DNA of 64,000 nucleotides from positions 1 through 64,000 of the forward strand of contig JAMFTG010000754.1 in assembly GCA_023974075.1 (NCBI GenBank), written 5' to 3'. Both the position numbers and the translations under genes were made by a program. Position 1 is the stretch's first letter. Every line of letters begins with the position of its first letter. Shown here piece after piece: positions 12,583-23,246 of the stretch. The notes beneath the pieces were generated by a model. That model made no database searches, had not been told where the DNA came from, and saw nothing but the letters and a program-made list of their open reading frames with translations. This stretch comes from Chaenocephalus aceratus. Lineage: Eukaryota; Chordata; Actinopteri; Perciformes; Channichthyidae.

Positions 12583-13253
12583 GAAAAACTGCGGAGAAGT
12601 AACGGGGCAGAAACAGAAACCCTCCTTTTTACGCAGCGGTCCACATCAAACGGCGACACATATTCACTTGCCAGTTGTCATTAGGGCAGGGATATCTAGA
12701 TACTTTCCAAGGTCTGACATCATGAATTGTGCTACTTTTAAAGCAAGGAGCGATGTTTTCAAATCTGTAATCAAAAACGCAAGCAGGTCCTACCGTTGGC
12801 TTTTCAAACTGACAAGAGACGCTCTAACTGTTTTTCAAATGTAACAGTTTGAAAAACAGCAAACTGTCTGATTGTCTTTAGTTTTCCGCTGTCGTGTGAT
12901 AGCAACATGGAGGATTTTAACATTCATTTTAATATATTTGGAGAGCACAGTAATTTGGAGTAATGGTTAGTGGCTGATGAGTCCCCAGTGAAGAAAAGAA
13001 AAAGACAAGAGGAACAAGAAAACAGCGGAGAAGTAACGGGCAGAAACCCTCCTTTTTACGCAGCGGTCCAGACAGACATCAAACGGCAAAACATACAGTG
13101 TGCAGTTACTTTGGCATCAGGGCAGGGATATCGAGATACTTTCCAAGGTTTGACATCATGAATTGTGCTACTTTTAAAGCAAGCAGCGATGTTTTCAAAT
13201 CTGTAATCAGAAAGCTCCTCAAAAACGCTATCGAAGCAGTTCCTGCCGTTGCT
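12583..13253 (+). repeat. Direct duplication of about 220-250 bp within the element
   Basis: Segments 12583-12803 and about 13000-13253 share long blocks, including GCGGAGAAGTAACGGG, CCTCCTTTTTACGCAGCGGT, ACTTTCCAAGGT and GATGTTTTCAAATCTGTAAT. They differ by small indels. Confidence 0.85.
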
Positions 13254-13428
13254 ACGTGAGTTCAAACAGTAACAACGGACTATTTTTCTTCGCGGATGCA
13301 TGTCAATTTAAATCAATACATACAACTATTTTTAAATCAATAAATCATTTTCTAAATCCATAAAAGCATTTCAATTAATATTGGGAGTCATGACGTTACT
13401 TTGTTGAGAATGTGGCCATGTAATAAGC

Positions 13429-13569
13429 GGGATAATGTGCTGCGACGCGGTCATTATGGGGAAAAGAACACCTTCATGCCGATCTAGATCCCTCCGCTTC
13501 GCGTCGGGCTCCTGATCAGCCTGTCGGTGTTCTTTTCCCCATAATGACCGCGTCGCAGCACATTATCCC
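13429..13569. repeat. Perfect 44-bp inverted repeat (hairpin)
   Basis: The left arm 13429-13472 and right arm 13526-13569 are exact inverses over 44 bp, with a 53-bp spacer. The arms carry GGGATAATGTGCTGCGACG and CCCCATAATGACCGCG. Confidence 0.95.
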
Positions 13570-15347
13570 TTACTTGTTGATTTGCGGCTTTGAACATAAT
13601 TTGAATAGTTTTATAGTCAACCAGGTCTTGTAGTTTTAGTGTTTTTAGTTTGATGAACAATTTATTTGTTGGTTCTCTGTAGGTAGTTTTATGTATAACT
13701 CGTATGGCTCTTTTTTGCAGGACGAAGATAGGATGTGTATTTGTTTTATATGTGTTCCCCCAAACTTCCACACAATACATCATGTATGGAAGTATGAAGG
13801 AGCAGTACAGCATAAACAAAGAAGCTTGATTAATTAGGTATTTGGCTTTATTCAGAATTGCTATTGATTTGGACATTTTGGCTTTGATATAGCTTATATG
13901 TGGTTTCCAACTTAATTTATTGTCTATGATTACTCCAAGGAACTTTATTTCCGATACTCTTTCTAATTGGACGCCATTTATAGTGAGTTTCTTCTCTGTA
14001 TTGGTCGATCGATTCCCAAATAGTATGAGTTTGGTTTTGCTTGCGTTCAATGTTAATTTATTTTGGTCAAACCAGATCTTCATCCTGCTCAGTTCCTTCT
14101 CCATTGTGACCAATAGCTGTTCTAAATCGTCCCCACAGCAGAGTAGACTTGTGTCGTCTGCAAAAAGAATGGTTTTAATAATTTTTGATACTTCACATAT
14201 ATTGTTAATATACAGAATAAATAGTAATGGCCCCAAGACAGAGCCCTGAGGCACCCCACATGTAACCTGCAGTAGTTGTGATTTATGGCTTTGTAGTTCA
14301 ACGTACTGTTCCCTGTTGTGTAGGTAGCTGGATAGCCATGATAATGCAACACCTCTAATGCCATATCTCTGTAGTTTTTTAATTAATAATTCATGGTCAA
14401 CCGTGTCAAATGCTTTTTTAAGGTCCAGAAATATCCCTATTGCATATTCTTTTCTATTACCTTAGTAATGTGTTCCATAAATTCTATAACTGCAAATGAT
14501 GTAGTTCTGTTTGCTCTGAAACCATATTGTTGTCCATAGAGTATGTTTGGTGATGAAGTCATTTAGTCTTGTATAGTAGATTTTTTCCAGTATTTTAGAA
14601 AACTGTGAGAGCAATGCAATTGGTCTATAGTTTGACAGTACATGTTTATCTCCAGATGTATGTATTGGTATGACTTTAGCAGTTTTCATTTTATTTGGAA
14701 ATACACCGGTTTGTATTGACTGATTACAGATGTGAGTTAGTGGTTTGGCTATACATTCAATAATGTTTTTAACTGTATACATGTCAATATCATGCCAGTC
14801 TGTAGACCTTTTACTCTTAAGTTTTTTAACTGTGTCAATACTTTCATTTTCATCAGTCCCTCTTAAGAATATAGTTTCCTTCACATATATATCTTTACTT
14901 TCAACACCATCACTACAACCAGTATTTGGAATTTCCCCAGCTAGACAAGGACCAACATTGACAAAGTACTTATTGAAATCTTCAGCAACTGAGGTCATGT
15001 TACTGTATCGTTTTTTGACAGAAAACTGTTTGGGTATTGTGCCTTTCCATTTCCTTTTTTAATAATGGTATTTAATACATTCCATGTATTTTTAATGTTA
15101 TTTTTGTTATCCTCCAATAATTTGTTGTAATGATCCATTTTGCTACATCGTATTATCTTTGTTAGTTTGTTTTGTATGACTTGTATTACTGACAGATCTA
15201 CTTTAGTAACTTTTGTTAATGTAAAGTGCAGTCCCCCCACCTTTAGAATGTGTCCTGTTAGTAAAAAACATGTTGTATCCCTCGATTTCAACCATGTCAG
15301 CGTGCTCCTCACTAAGCCAGGTCTCTGATATTGCTAGGGCTGTAACT
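13570..15347 (-). pseudogene. LINE endonuclease remnant and reverse transcriptase
   Basis: Near 15340-15215 the minus strand reads LAISETWLSEEHADM and later KGGGTALY, the conserved motif region of an APE-type endonuclease. An internal deletion then joins directly to the linker before the RT domain (NKLTKII... onward, about 15170-14995). The RT follows in 14998-14462 with SNYRPIALLSQFSKILEK (fingers), and in 14254-13570 with PQGSVLGPLLF and the catalytic FADDT box, then GVIIDNKLSWKPHI and the thumb. A frame break separates the fingers from the palm around 14255-14461. In a live element this protein nicks DNA and copies its own RNA onto the nick. Here the endonuclease is partly deleted and the frame is broken at least twice, so the copy is inactive. 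Confidence 0.85.
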
Positions 15348-17051
15348 TGTTTCTCCCTCCTGCCTTCCTTTCCTATATGCCTCCTGACTTCCTATATCCC
15401 TCCTGCCTTCCTATCCCTCCTGTCTTCCTTTCCTATATGCCTCCTGACTTCCTATATCCCTCCTGCCTTCCTATATCCCTCCTGTCTTCCTTTCCTATAT
15501 GCCTCCTGACTTCCTATATCCCTCATGACTTCCTATATCCCTCCTGACTTCCTATATGCCTCCTGCCTTCCTTTCCTATATGCCTCCTGACTTCCTATAT
15601 GCCACCTGACTTCCTATATGCCTCCTGACTTCATTTCCTATATGCCTCCTGACTTCCAAAATGCCTTCTGACTTCCTTTCCTATATGCCTCCTGACTTCC
15701 TATATGCCTCCTGACTTCCTTTCCTATATGCCTCCTGACTTCTTATATGCCTCCTGACTTCTTATATGCCTCCTGACTTCCTATATGCCTCCTGACTTCC
15801 TTTCCTATATGCCTCCTGACTTCCTATATGCCTCCTGACTTCCTATATGCCTCCTGACTTCCTTTCCTATATGCCACCTGACTTCTTATTGCCTCCTGAC
15901 TTCCTTTCCTATATGCCTCCTGACTTCCTATATGCCTCCTGACTTCCTATATGCCTCCTGACTTCCTATATGCCTCCTTACTTTCTATATCCCTCCTGCC
16001 TTCCTATATCCCTCCTGTCTTCCTATATCCCTCCTGACTTCCATTCCTATATGCATCCTGACTTCCTATATCCCTCCTGACTTCCTATATCCTCCTGACT
16101 TCCTATATCCCTCCTGACTTCCTTTCCTATATGCCTCCTGACTTCCATTCCTATATGCCTCCTGACTTCCTTTCCTATATGCCTCCTGACTTCCTTTCCG
16201 ATATGCCTCCTGACTTCCTATATCCCTCCTGACTTCCTTTCCTATATGCCTCCTGACTTCCATTCCTATGCCTCCTGCCTTCCTTTCCTTTATCCCTCCT
16301 GACTTCCTATATCCCTCCTGACTTCCTATATGCCTGACTTGCCTATATCCCTCCTGACTTCCTATATCCCTCCTGCCTTCCTATATCCCTCCTGACTTCC
16401 TATATGCCTCCTGCCTTCCTTTCCTTTATCCCTCCTGACTTCCTATATCCCTCCTGACTTCCTTTCCTATATGCCTCCTGACTTCCATTCCTATATGCCT
16501 CCTGACTTCCATTCCTATATGCCTCCTGACTTCCTTTCCTTTATCACTCCTGAATTCCTATACCCCTCCTGCCTTCCTATATCCCTCCTGACTTCCTATA
16601 TCCCTCCTGACTTCCTATATGCCTCCTGACTTCCTATATCCCTCATGACTTCCTATATCCCTCCTGCCTTCCTATACCCTCCTGCCTTCCTATACCCCTC
16701 CTGCCTTCCTATATCCCTCCTGACTTCCTATACCCCTCCTGCCTTCCTATATCCCTCCTGACTTCCTATATCCCTCATGACTTCCTATATCCCTCCTGCC
16801 TTCCTATACCCCTCCTGACTTCCTATACCCCTCCTGACTTCCTATATGCCTCCTGACTTCCTATATCCCTCCTGCCTTCCTATATCCCTCCTGACTTCCT
16901 ATATGCCTCCTGACTTCCTATATGCCTTCTGACTTCCTATATCCCTCCTGCCTTCCTATATCCCTCCTGACTTCCTATATCCCTCATGACTTCCTATATC
17001 CCTCCTGCCTTCCTATATCCCTCCTGCCTTCCTATACCCCTCCTGCCTTCT
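15348..17051. repeat. 1.7-kb minisatellite, 19-bp unit with 24-bp variant
   Basis: The unit CTCCTGACTTCCTATATGC (19 bp) alternates irregularly with a form that has an extra CTTTC (24 bp). Variants swap TATGCC for TATCCC or TACCCC, and GACTTCC for GCCTTCC. The array starts exactly where recognisable LINE coding sequence ends. Confidence 0.95.
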
Positions 17052-17696
17052 CGTAATGAACCAACAGATCTGCTCTTTATCTCAAACGACTATAAGGCGA
17101 GCGAATCTGCTGCGGCGGAGACGGTTTGTTTGTCCGGAGTGTTTTTTACATGCTTTTGTTTGGCAGCGGCCTTTCTGACTTCACTCCCACAGCTGGGAAT
17201 GTTCCGCCTCTTCAAAGTCAAGCAGGCAAAGTGTTTGTTTCTATAATTCATGTTGTGTTTGCCGTAACAAACGTGTACACACAGATAAGCACGCAGAGCT
17301 CTCCTCCCAACGAGCTTAAGCAGATGACTTTGTTCATTTGTCATCAGCGGTGACTCAAAGTGCTGCTGTCGGATCAAAGCCCTGGACCAACAGCACACGG
17401 ACGCTTTATGAATTAAGAAGACGTTATTAACGTGATTTAAGGCCTAACGTTTGAGGCCTTATTTAGGAGATTAACTCGCAGCAGATATTTCATATTATAC
17501 GTGAGTTAGTTAGTTAGTTACTTCCTGAGTGAGAAGGAAAGACCAGACCTTGAAATGTAAGGTTTTATGATGAATGTGCCGTCAACAGTGTTGAGTCAGT
17601 CTCGTTTCATGTTGTTGTTTAGTCAATTCTTGCATTGTCTCCCACTTCCTGTTTTGTTTTGACACTCAACTGTTTCATTCCAGGTTCCTTGACTCC
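17052..17696. other. Unique sequence, nothing recognised
   Basis: A short GTTA repeat lies near 17505-17520. Nothing else was recognised. Confidence 0.45.
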
Positions 17697-18116
17697 TTAC
17701 CCTTGTGCGGGTGCGCTTCTCTTATTTCTCATTTCCTCGCTCCTCGGGCTCGGCCTCACCGGAAGTTGATTTGTCTGCGCCGTCTTGAGTAGCGTCCCAG
17801 TGGCCTTATTTGTGCCGGAGGATCGAGGGGCGATAATCGAGGAACTACCAGACCATCCTCCGGTGAAATCCTCAGACACTCGCCCCGCCCCCTTACTGCG
17901 TACCGCTCACTGATTGGACGATGCAGCGCATGCACTGATCTGGCTGCTGTCAGACGATCAGCTGTGCGGCGTCATCACAAACGGACGTCGCTTCACGTGA
18001 CGCTCCGGAGGAAACAACGTCCCATTGCTCTGAAAACTAATTTCCCTGCTTCTCGTGGTTTCCTTGCAAGTGAGGGACGCAAGGAATCCATTTAACCGAA
18101 AGTGAGGCGCACCCTG
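17697..18116 (-). repeat. Unclassified interspersed repeat, copy 1
   Basis: This segment is the reverse complement of 32735-33195 over roughly 400 bp. Shared blocks include GATTCCTTGCGTCCCTC, GACGCCGCACAGCTGATCG, TCCAATCAGTGAGCGGTACG and GGATTTCACCGGAGGATGG. No terminal repeat or TSD is evident. Confidence 0.85.
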
Positions 18117-20475
18117 TGTGTCTCCGGCGCTCATCAGCCCCGCCCCTGTGCCCAGTTACCTCTTGCTTAAGGCCTGATATGCTCCTGAAACTTTGTGTAA
18201 GTTTTGTTCCTCACGTTGTGACCGGTTTATGTTGTGCCTTATTGGAGCCTTGTTCGTCACCTCGTTAAGATAAAGTATATCACTTTACCTCTGGCTCCCG
18301 GGTCGTGCATTCGAGTCCTTTTCCCTTGTGTATCCAAGTTGGCTGATCATGCTTTAAAGATGCAGAGTTCATCGGCCGATAAGAATTCAATGCTATTAAA
18401 ATGAAAAGCTGTAGAAAATAACTTATGAACGTTCACAAACAAGTGAAGTGCTTTCATCGAAAGTTATTCTGGCTCCAAAAAGTTTTATTTTGATATCAGA
18501 AAAGCTTCCATCAAAGCTATTATAAGTTAGCTAATGAACGCCTAGTTGGAAGCTAACGTGCTAATGACCACAGCTCGTAAGAATAAGCTAAACACACTTT
18601 AATACATTCTTGTTCTTCTTTACGGTTTTGCATCGTTGATTAAAACAAACACCTATTCATTAGTTATTGCGTCTGTACATCGTTACGGATGCCAAGCTGT
18701 GATTGGATAACGGCTTTGTCGTCACGCTGTGATTGGACGAATAATGAAGCCTGACCTTGAGATTGTTTACGATGCAAGAATCTGCAGAAGTTATAATAAT
18801 TTGCACCACGCGAATGCAAGCTGTCGAGAGTCGTTCATCACCCCGGATGCCACGACATTAATATCTTTTTCATTTCCTCGATAATAAATATGTTTGTCTC
18901 GGGGAGCAGAAGGTGCCATCTAACAGAAATAACACCACTGTCTTGTAATCTTGTAAAACCCTTCGTGAGAAACGGCGGGGGTGCAATGTCTGACTAACTT
19001 AAATATCGTGTTGGAGAAATATATAAAAAGTTATCTGACATCCAATCAGAGCTCCGCGTTGGCTGCAGGGGGAATAAAACTAACTCAAGGTGTGACTCGT
19101 CTTCTTCAGGATTCCATTTCACACGGCCAATGAGATGCCCTCGTTTACTGCTATTTTTAGATAGCGCGTATTCACCCATTTCCTTATGCAAATGAGGCCA
19201 TTAAAACAGTTGTGAGGGGGAATCCATTACGCTCACGTTACAATGGCAAAAACGCACGCTGCCGGTATTCAGGTCAAAGTTCTGGCTGGTGCGAGTCCGA
19301 TGTCTTCGGCTGCGCTTTCATCACTCGCCAACTTATAACATCCTGCTGTTTATTTGCATTTAAATAAAGCCATTTAAAATTGGGGTGCGAATTTAATCTT
19401 GAGGCAGGGTTATCTCCTATTATTTGTTGGGTGCAAAAGCAGCCAATGCAACGCTGCCTGCTCGTTATTTTTGCCATATTTAATTCATGTTTCTGTTTGG
19501 ATGTTGGTTGAAACCGAACGGTGCCCCGGCTGGATGAGTACCACAGAAAGTAAGGTCTTATTCAGGCCAATCATTTAAACTGTGCTTTATTTGCAGCTGT
19601 TCCCATTAAAGATGCAGGCCATGCCCGACATAACCTCATCAGTGGAATAAAGCGCCGTTATGTATCGCTTGTATTTAGCCGTCTCCCAGAAGGAAAGGTC
19701 AGCACTAATCACGGCCAACATAATGATTTTGAGGCGGCGTTCCGGCTTTCCATCTTCCTCACGGCGGCGGAGAATTATGCATCAGCTCGCACTCGAAGAC
19801 GCCGCGGAGCATATTAAATCTGGATCACGTCGGATTATCCGAAAGGCCGTGGCATATTTGACCATCGTCTGCTGTCCAGAAGAAACGCATCGGAGGAATA
19901 AAAGCGTGGAGATGGTACACGAAGGCAAACGAGGACACGGCTTTGTTAACAACATCCACGGCGATGCTGCTGCAGGACTTCATGGTTATTTATGAACGGC
20001 TCTCTTCGCTGTCTTCGGCACAACAAGGTGAATAACCTCCGAGTTTACTGTAAGCCGGGAAGGAGACGGGTACCGCCGGCTCTTTCTTCTGCTGTCAAGT
20101 ACATCTGTGCTTCAGCTTGGTTTTGATTCTCCGCTGCCTTTGTGAGACTTTGAAGCCTCTCTTGCATACTAATGCCAGTGGTGGGCGGCGGCCACGTGCA
20201 ACACAGCTAACAACGATGATGTAAAACCGACCCGACAGGAAGGTTAGAATCAGCTTCTTGATGCAGTACTTAAGGGCTCCATTAGCTGATTTAGTGCAGC
20301 AACAAATCATCTGTCAAGTAACAACACGACCCGTCTGTATTGGTTCGTGTATAATTGAGACTAAATTAACAATTTAGATGACGGATACACAAAGTATATG
20401 TTTACATGTTGGGTACCAAGGAACAATGTATTTACTCACTATTTCAAAACTGTAGCATCGTAGTTTCTAACTGTA
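18117..20475. other. Unique sequence, nothing recognised
   Basis: Mixed AT-rich and moderate GC sequence without recognised repeats. The 111-codon frame at 19660-19995 has no domain I recognise. Some of this could be conserved non-coding DNA, which only alignment could tell. Confidence 0.4.
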
Positions 20476-20513
20476 TGTGTGTGTGTGTGTGCGCGTGTGT
20501 GTGTGTGTGTGTT
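20476..20513. repeat. (TG)n microsatellite
   Basis: A TG tract with a central GCGCG interruption. Confidence 0.9.
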
Positions 20514-21019
20514 TTCCTCGCCCGTGGGCATTTGAAGTCTCTTCATGGAGACGCAAAACACACTCCACTGAACTTTTTAACTCCAGCCAGGCATTGCATT
20601 ATGGTTGGTGAATAATATGTGAATAGATTAAAGCAGCCACAATCTGCAATTAATATTTAATGCGCTGCACACAAGTCCCTTTTCTCAGCGTGCTGTCGGC
20701 AGAGGATGCCCGCCTGCAGCCATTCAACGCAAAGACAATGACGGCTAAATTCAACAAATCGTGCGTCAAATTTCTAACAAAGTGGAATCGAACACTTGTA
20801 CTTAGATGTAAGTAAGATGATGTCGATTTTTCCATAAAATGCCACGAATTATTTATTAAACCACATCCCACGCAACAAAGTCCATTCCCTTTGTGTTGAT
20901 GTGATTTATTATAATTACCCAGCACTATAAGGGCAATTAAAACCACACGAGTAACTTTGTGTTTTCACACGTAAGCGATATAAAAGCCACGATCATTCGA
21001 CACACAACAGCAATACGTA
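20514..21019. other. Unique sequence, nothing recognised
   Basis: No feature was recognised. Confidence 0.45.
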
Positions 21020-21343
21020 CACTGAACAAAGATATATACGCAACACTTTTGTTTTTGCTCCCATTCTTCATGAGATGAACTCAAAGATCTAAAACATTTT
21101 CTATAAACACAAAATAACCATTTCTCTCAAATATTGTTCACTAATCTGAAAGAATGTGTGATAGTGAGCACTTCTTCCTTTGCCGAGATAATCCATCCCA
21201 CCTCTCAGGTGTGGCATATCAAGATGCTGATTAGACAGCATGATTATTGCACAGGTGTGCCTTAGGCTGGCCACAATAAAAGGCCACTCTGAAACGTGCA
21301 GTTTTGCTTTATTGGGGGGGTCTGGGGGGGTCCGAAAACCAGG

Positions 21344-21516
21344 CAGTATCTGGTGTGAGGGGTAGGGGTAGGGGTAGGGTAATGTTGTGAATCGAGTGGC
21401 CTGTGTTCGTCGTTCATAACATACGCCTGCCCATACCATAACCCCAACCACCACCATGGGCCACTCGATTCACAACATTACCCTACCCCTACCCCTACCC
21501 CTCACACCAGATACTG
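21344..21516. repeat. Perfect 58-bp inverted repeat with G-rich arm
   Basis: The left arm 21344-21401 and right arm 21459-21516 are identical inverses at all 58 positions, with a 57-bp spacer. The left arm carries GGGGTA three times followed by GGG, a four-run G-tract able to form a quadruplex. Confidence 0.96.
21415..21457 (-). pseudogene. Tc1-like transposase fragment (DDE core)
   Basis: The minus strand reads GVMVWAGVCYERRTQ, which corresponds to the VMVWAGVCYGQRTQ-type block in the catalytic region of Tc1-like transposases. Only about 14 residues are kept. The frame continues out of the domain into the inverted-repeat arm (ATRFTT and then a Pro-Tyr repeat), so it is a broken relic. The identification rests on this one motif plus the matching terminus 400 bp away. 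Confidence 0.7.
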
Positions 21517-21654
21517 ACTGGTGAACTCCAAACCATCCGTTTATTACCCAGCGGGACGTGGTCTCTCAGCATGGCCGTGCGCTTTCATCAAAGTGTCTCC
21601 AAACAGGACATTCTACATGCAGCTTATTGCTTTTTTAACTTGTGTCAAAGGAGC

Positions 21655-21661
21655 TGGTGTG

Positions 21662-21739
<78 letters not shown>

Positions 21740-21778
21740 TGTGTGTGTGTGTGGTGTGTGTGTGTGTGTGTGTGTGTC
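21655..21778. repeat. (TG)n microsatellite
   Basis: A TG tract of about 120 bp with three GGTG interruptions. Confidence 0.95.
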
Positions 21779-21902
21779 TCTGCAGCCCATCTGCTCGAAG
21801 CCTCCCCCGTATTTCTGGTGTTTAAAGCTCTCCTACTGCATCATGCAAAATGCACTTTTTAATGTCTTGTATTCTTCAATATGTGTCCCCGGTGTCAGGA
21901 GA

Positions 21903-21903
<1 letters not shown>

Positions 21904-21933
<30 letters not shown>

Positions 21934-21936
21934 TCA
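21904..21936. repeat. (CTTT)n tract at LINE 3' end
   Basis: A pure CTTT repeat that directly abuts the 3' end of the minus-strand LINE. On that strand it is the simple-repeat tail that such elements often carry. Confidence 0.9.
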
Positions 21937-22785
21937 GTCTTTATTTCGAACAGATTAAAAAATAACAAATGTGAAAAACAGAATACCGTATTGTTATAAT
22001 TCAGTATTTATCCACATTCATGGTAATATTTAATTGTATATTTAACAAAAAAACAAAAAAAGTCTTCATATTAATAATAATAATAAATCCTATGTGTCGG
22101 AAAGGCAGTGCTTATTGATTCCCACCCCTTACTTGATCGATGAGTGTCCTTTAAATCATTATGCAAGTTATTCCTACACATATTTCCACATATAGAATCA
22201 TTTCTCATCTTCATTCTCATCGTTTTCCAAAAAAGTGTTTCTGTGCATCCTTTCAAACTGAAGTGTGCTTTGTTTTAACTCCTGCTCCAAAGCATTCCAT
22301 AAAGCCACCCCACAGATTGTTAAACTCGTACTTCTCAGAGTTGTTCTGACCTTGAGTTTAAAATGTAGATTTCCTCTCAGATGATACCCCCCCTCTCCGT
22401 CTACGAACAATGTTTCTAATGTCCTAGGAAGTAGATGATGTCTGGCTCTGGACATGACTTGTGCCGTTTTAAATGTAACCAGATCAGTGAACTTCAATAT
22501 GTTCTGTAGGTTGGTTTTGTACGTGTTTCCCCAAACCTCCACGCAGTAACTCAGATATTAGTGTGTGACATCGAGGATGCAACGAGTCGTGGTCCAGAAT
22601 GTCTGGCTTTTCCCAATATTAGCCAGTTTTGCTTTTACATGAGTGATATGAGGCTTCCAGCTGATGTTGTGCTCTAAAACCACACCAAGGAACTTAATTT
22701 CATATACTCTTTCTATGTGTATGTTATCTAGTATTAATTGTATCTGTGGATTTGTTTTTTGTTTTCCAAATAAAATAATCTCTCA
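21937..22785 (-). mobile_element. L2-like LINE, 3' fragment
   Basis: The minus strand carries the RT thumb and C-terminal region, then a 3' UTR ending TTCGAAATAAAGACTGAAAG. It is truncated at 22785, where a MITE fragment begins. It resembles the 11.9-15.3 kb LINE in layout but is clearly a different, diverged copy. Confidence 0.82.
22198..22785 (-). pseudogene. LINE reverse transcriptase C-terminal part
   Basis: From about 22760 the minus strand reads IERVYEIKFLGVVLEHNISW then KPHITHVKAKLANIGKSQ, the post-catalytic part of the RT. After a frame break and an in-frame stop near 22550 it continues MEVWGNTYKTNLQNI, then GEGGYHLRGNLHFKLKVRTT and CGVALWNALEQELKQS. The catalytic FADD box lies upstream and is not present. 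With no start and a broken frame it cannot make an active protein. Assignment to the L2-like group is by comparison with the fuller copy in this window. Confidence 0.82.
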
Positions 22786-23246
22786 AAGTGTCAGAAAGCA
22801 AAACCCTCTCTCTTCTCCTCCGTACCCACGTCTCTAAAAACGGAGCTGATCCAGATTTGCAGCCGATATGACGTAATATCTGAAATGTGGGCGGGCTTTA
22901 GCCCCACGGCCCAATCAGAGACGTGCTGTCAGAAACAATGCGTGACGTGTTTTGGAAGTAATATGGTCTTTGTTTACATTAGCAAGCATCGCTAACACTC
23001 AGAGCTAACCTGTACTGGAGAGAGCATGTGTGACGAAGCAGGAAGTAAAAAGATACTGTCCTTTTCAGAAATAATCCTTTGTGGTTTTTAAAGCTACTGA
23101 CCCAGAATCAGCACTTTAGTAACAGGGCTAAATAGAGATCTTAGTGGTATTTTGAGCAAAACACTTCATCGACAAGTTTTTTATATATTTGTATATATCT
23201 GAGACCTGTAATATATGCCTAAAATAGAATAATAGGAGACCTTTAA
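22786..23246. mobile_element. piggyBac-like MITE, 5' truncated
   Basis: The right end reads AATAGGAGACCTTTAA, so the inverse strand starts TTAAAGGTCTCC. TTAA ends of this form are shared by a group of fish MITEs that use TTAA targets. The left end is replaced by the LINE junction. Superfamily assignment is inferred from the TTAA end only. Confidence 0.5.

Larger units (their letters stand above)
12385..13569. mobile_element. Unclassified DNA element inserted in the LINE
   Basis: The left end TTATTACATGGC (12385-12396) has an exact inverted partner at 13415-13426. Beyond that partner lies a 44-bp-arm hairpin (13429-13569) that reaches the LINE sequence. The LINE frame can be rejoined if a TA dinucleotide was duplicated (left flank ends GGTA, right flank starts TACTTG), but I cannot settle the TSD by eye. 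A degenerate coding start at 12907 (MEDFNIHFNIFGEHSNLE, then a stop, then a basic KKRKRQEE stretch) suggests a decayed transposon protein. The family is unknown. Confidence 0.65.
11905..15347 (-). mobile_element. L2-like non-LTR retrotransposon, 5' truncated, split by an insertion
   Basis: Read on the minus strand, the element runs from an endonuclease remnant (about 15347) through a reverse transcriptase (to 13570). It is then interrupted by a DNA element at 12385-13569 and resumes with the protein C-terminus and an A/T-rich 3' UTR ending near 11905. Protein continuity across the insertion supports one original copy: the sequence before it ends AANQQV and the sequence after it starts PHNIQGPFTQ. 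The 5' end stops where the minisatellite begins at 15348. The clade call (L2/CR1 group) is inference from RT motif style. Confidence 0.85.
21020..21520 (-). mobile_element. Tc1-like transposon remnant, internally rearranged
   Basis: The left end ACTGAACAAAGATATATACG followed by CAACACTTTTGTTTTTGC is a widespread vertebrate Tc1-type terminus. The next 300 bp follow the usual order of that element. The transposase core survives only as a short minus-strand piece at 21415-21457. That piece sits in the loop of a perfect 58-bp inverted repeat. The other transposon end is missing. Confidence 0.75.

Noticed and set aside
13484..14254. A host reverse-transcriptase-like gene of 256 codons
   Set aside because: It has LINE motifs, a frame broken upstream, and a C-terminus that reads into an inserted hairpin; it is a retrotransposon relic.
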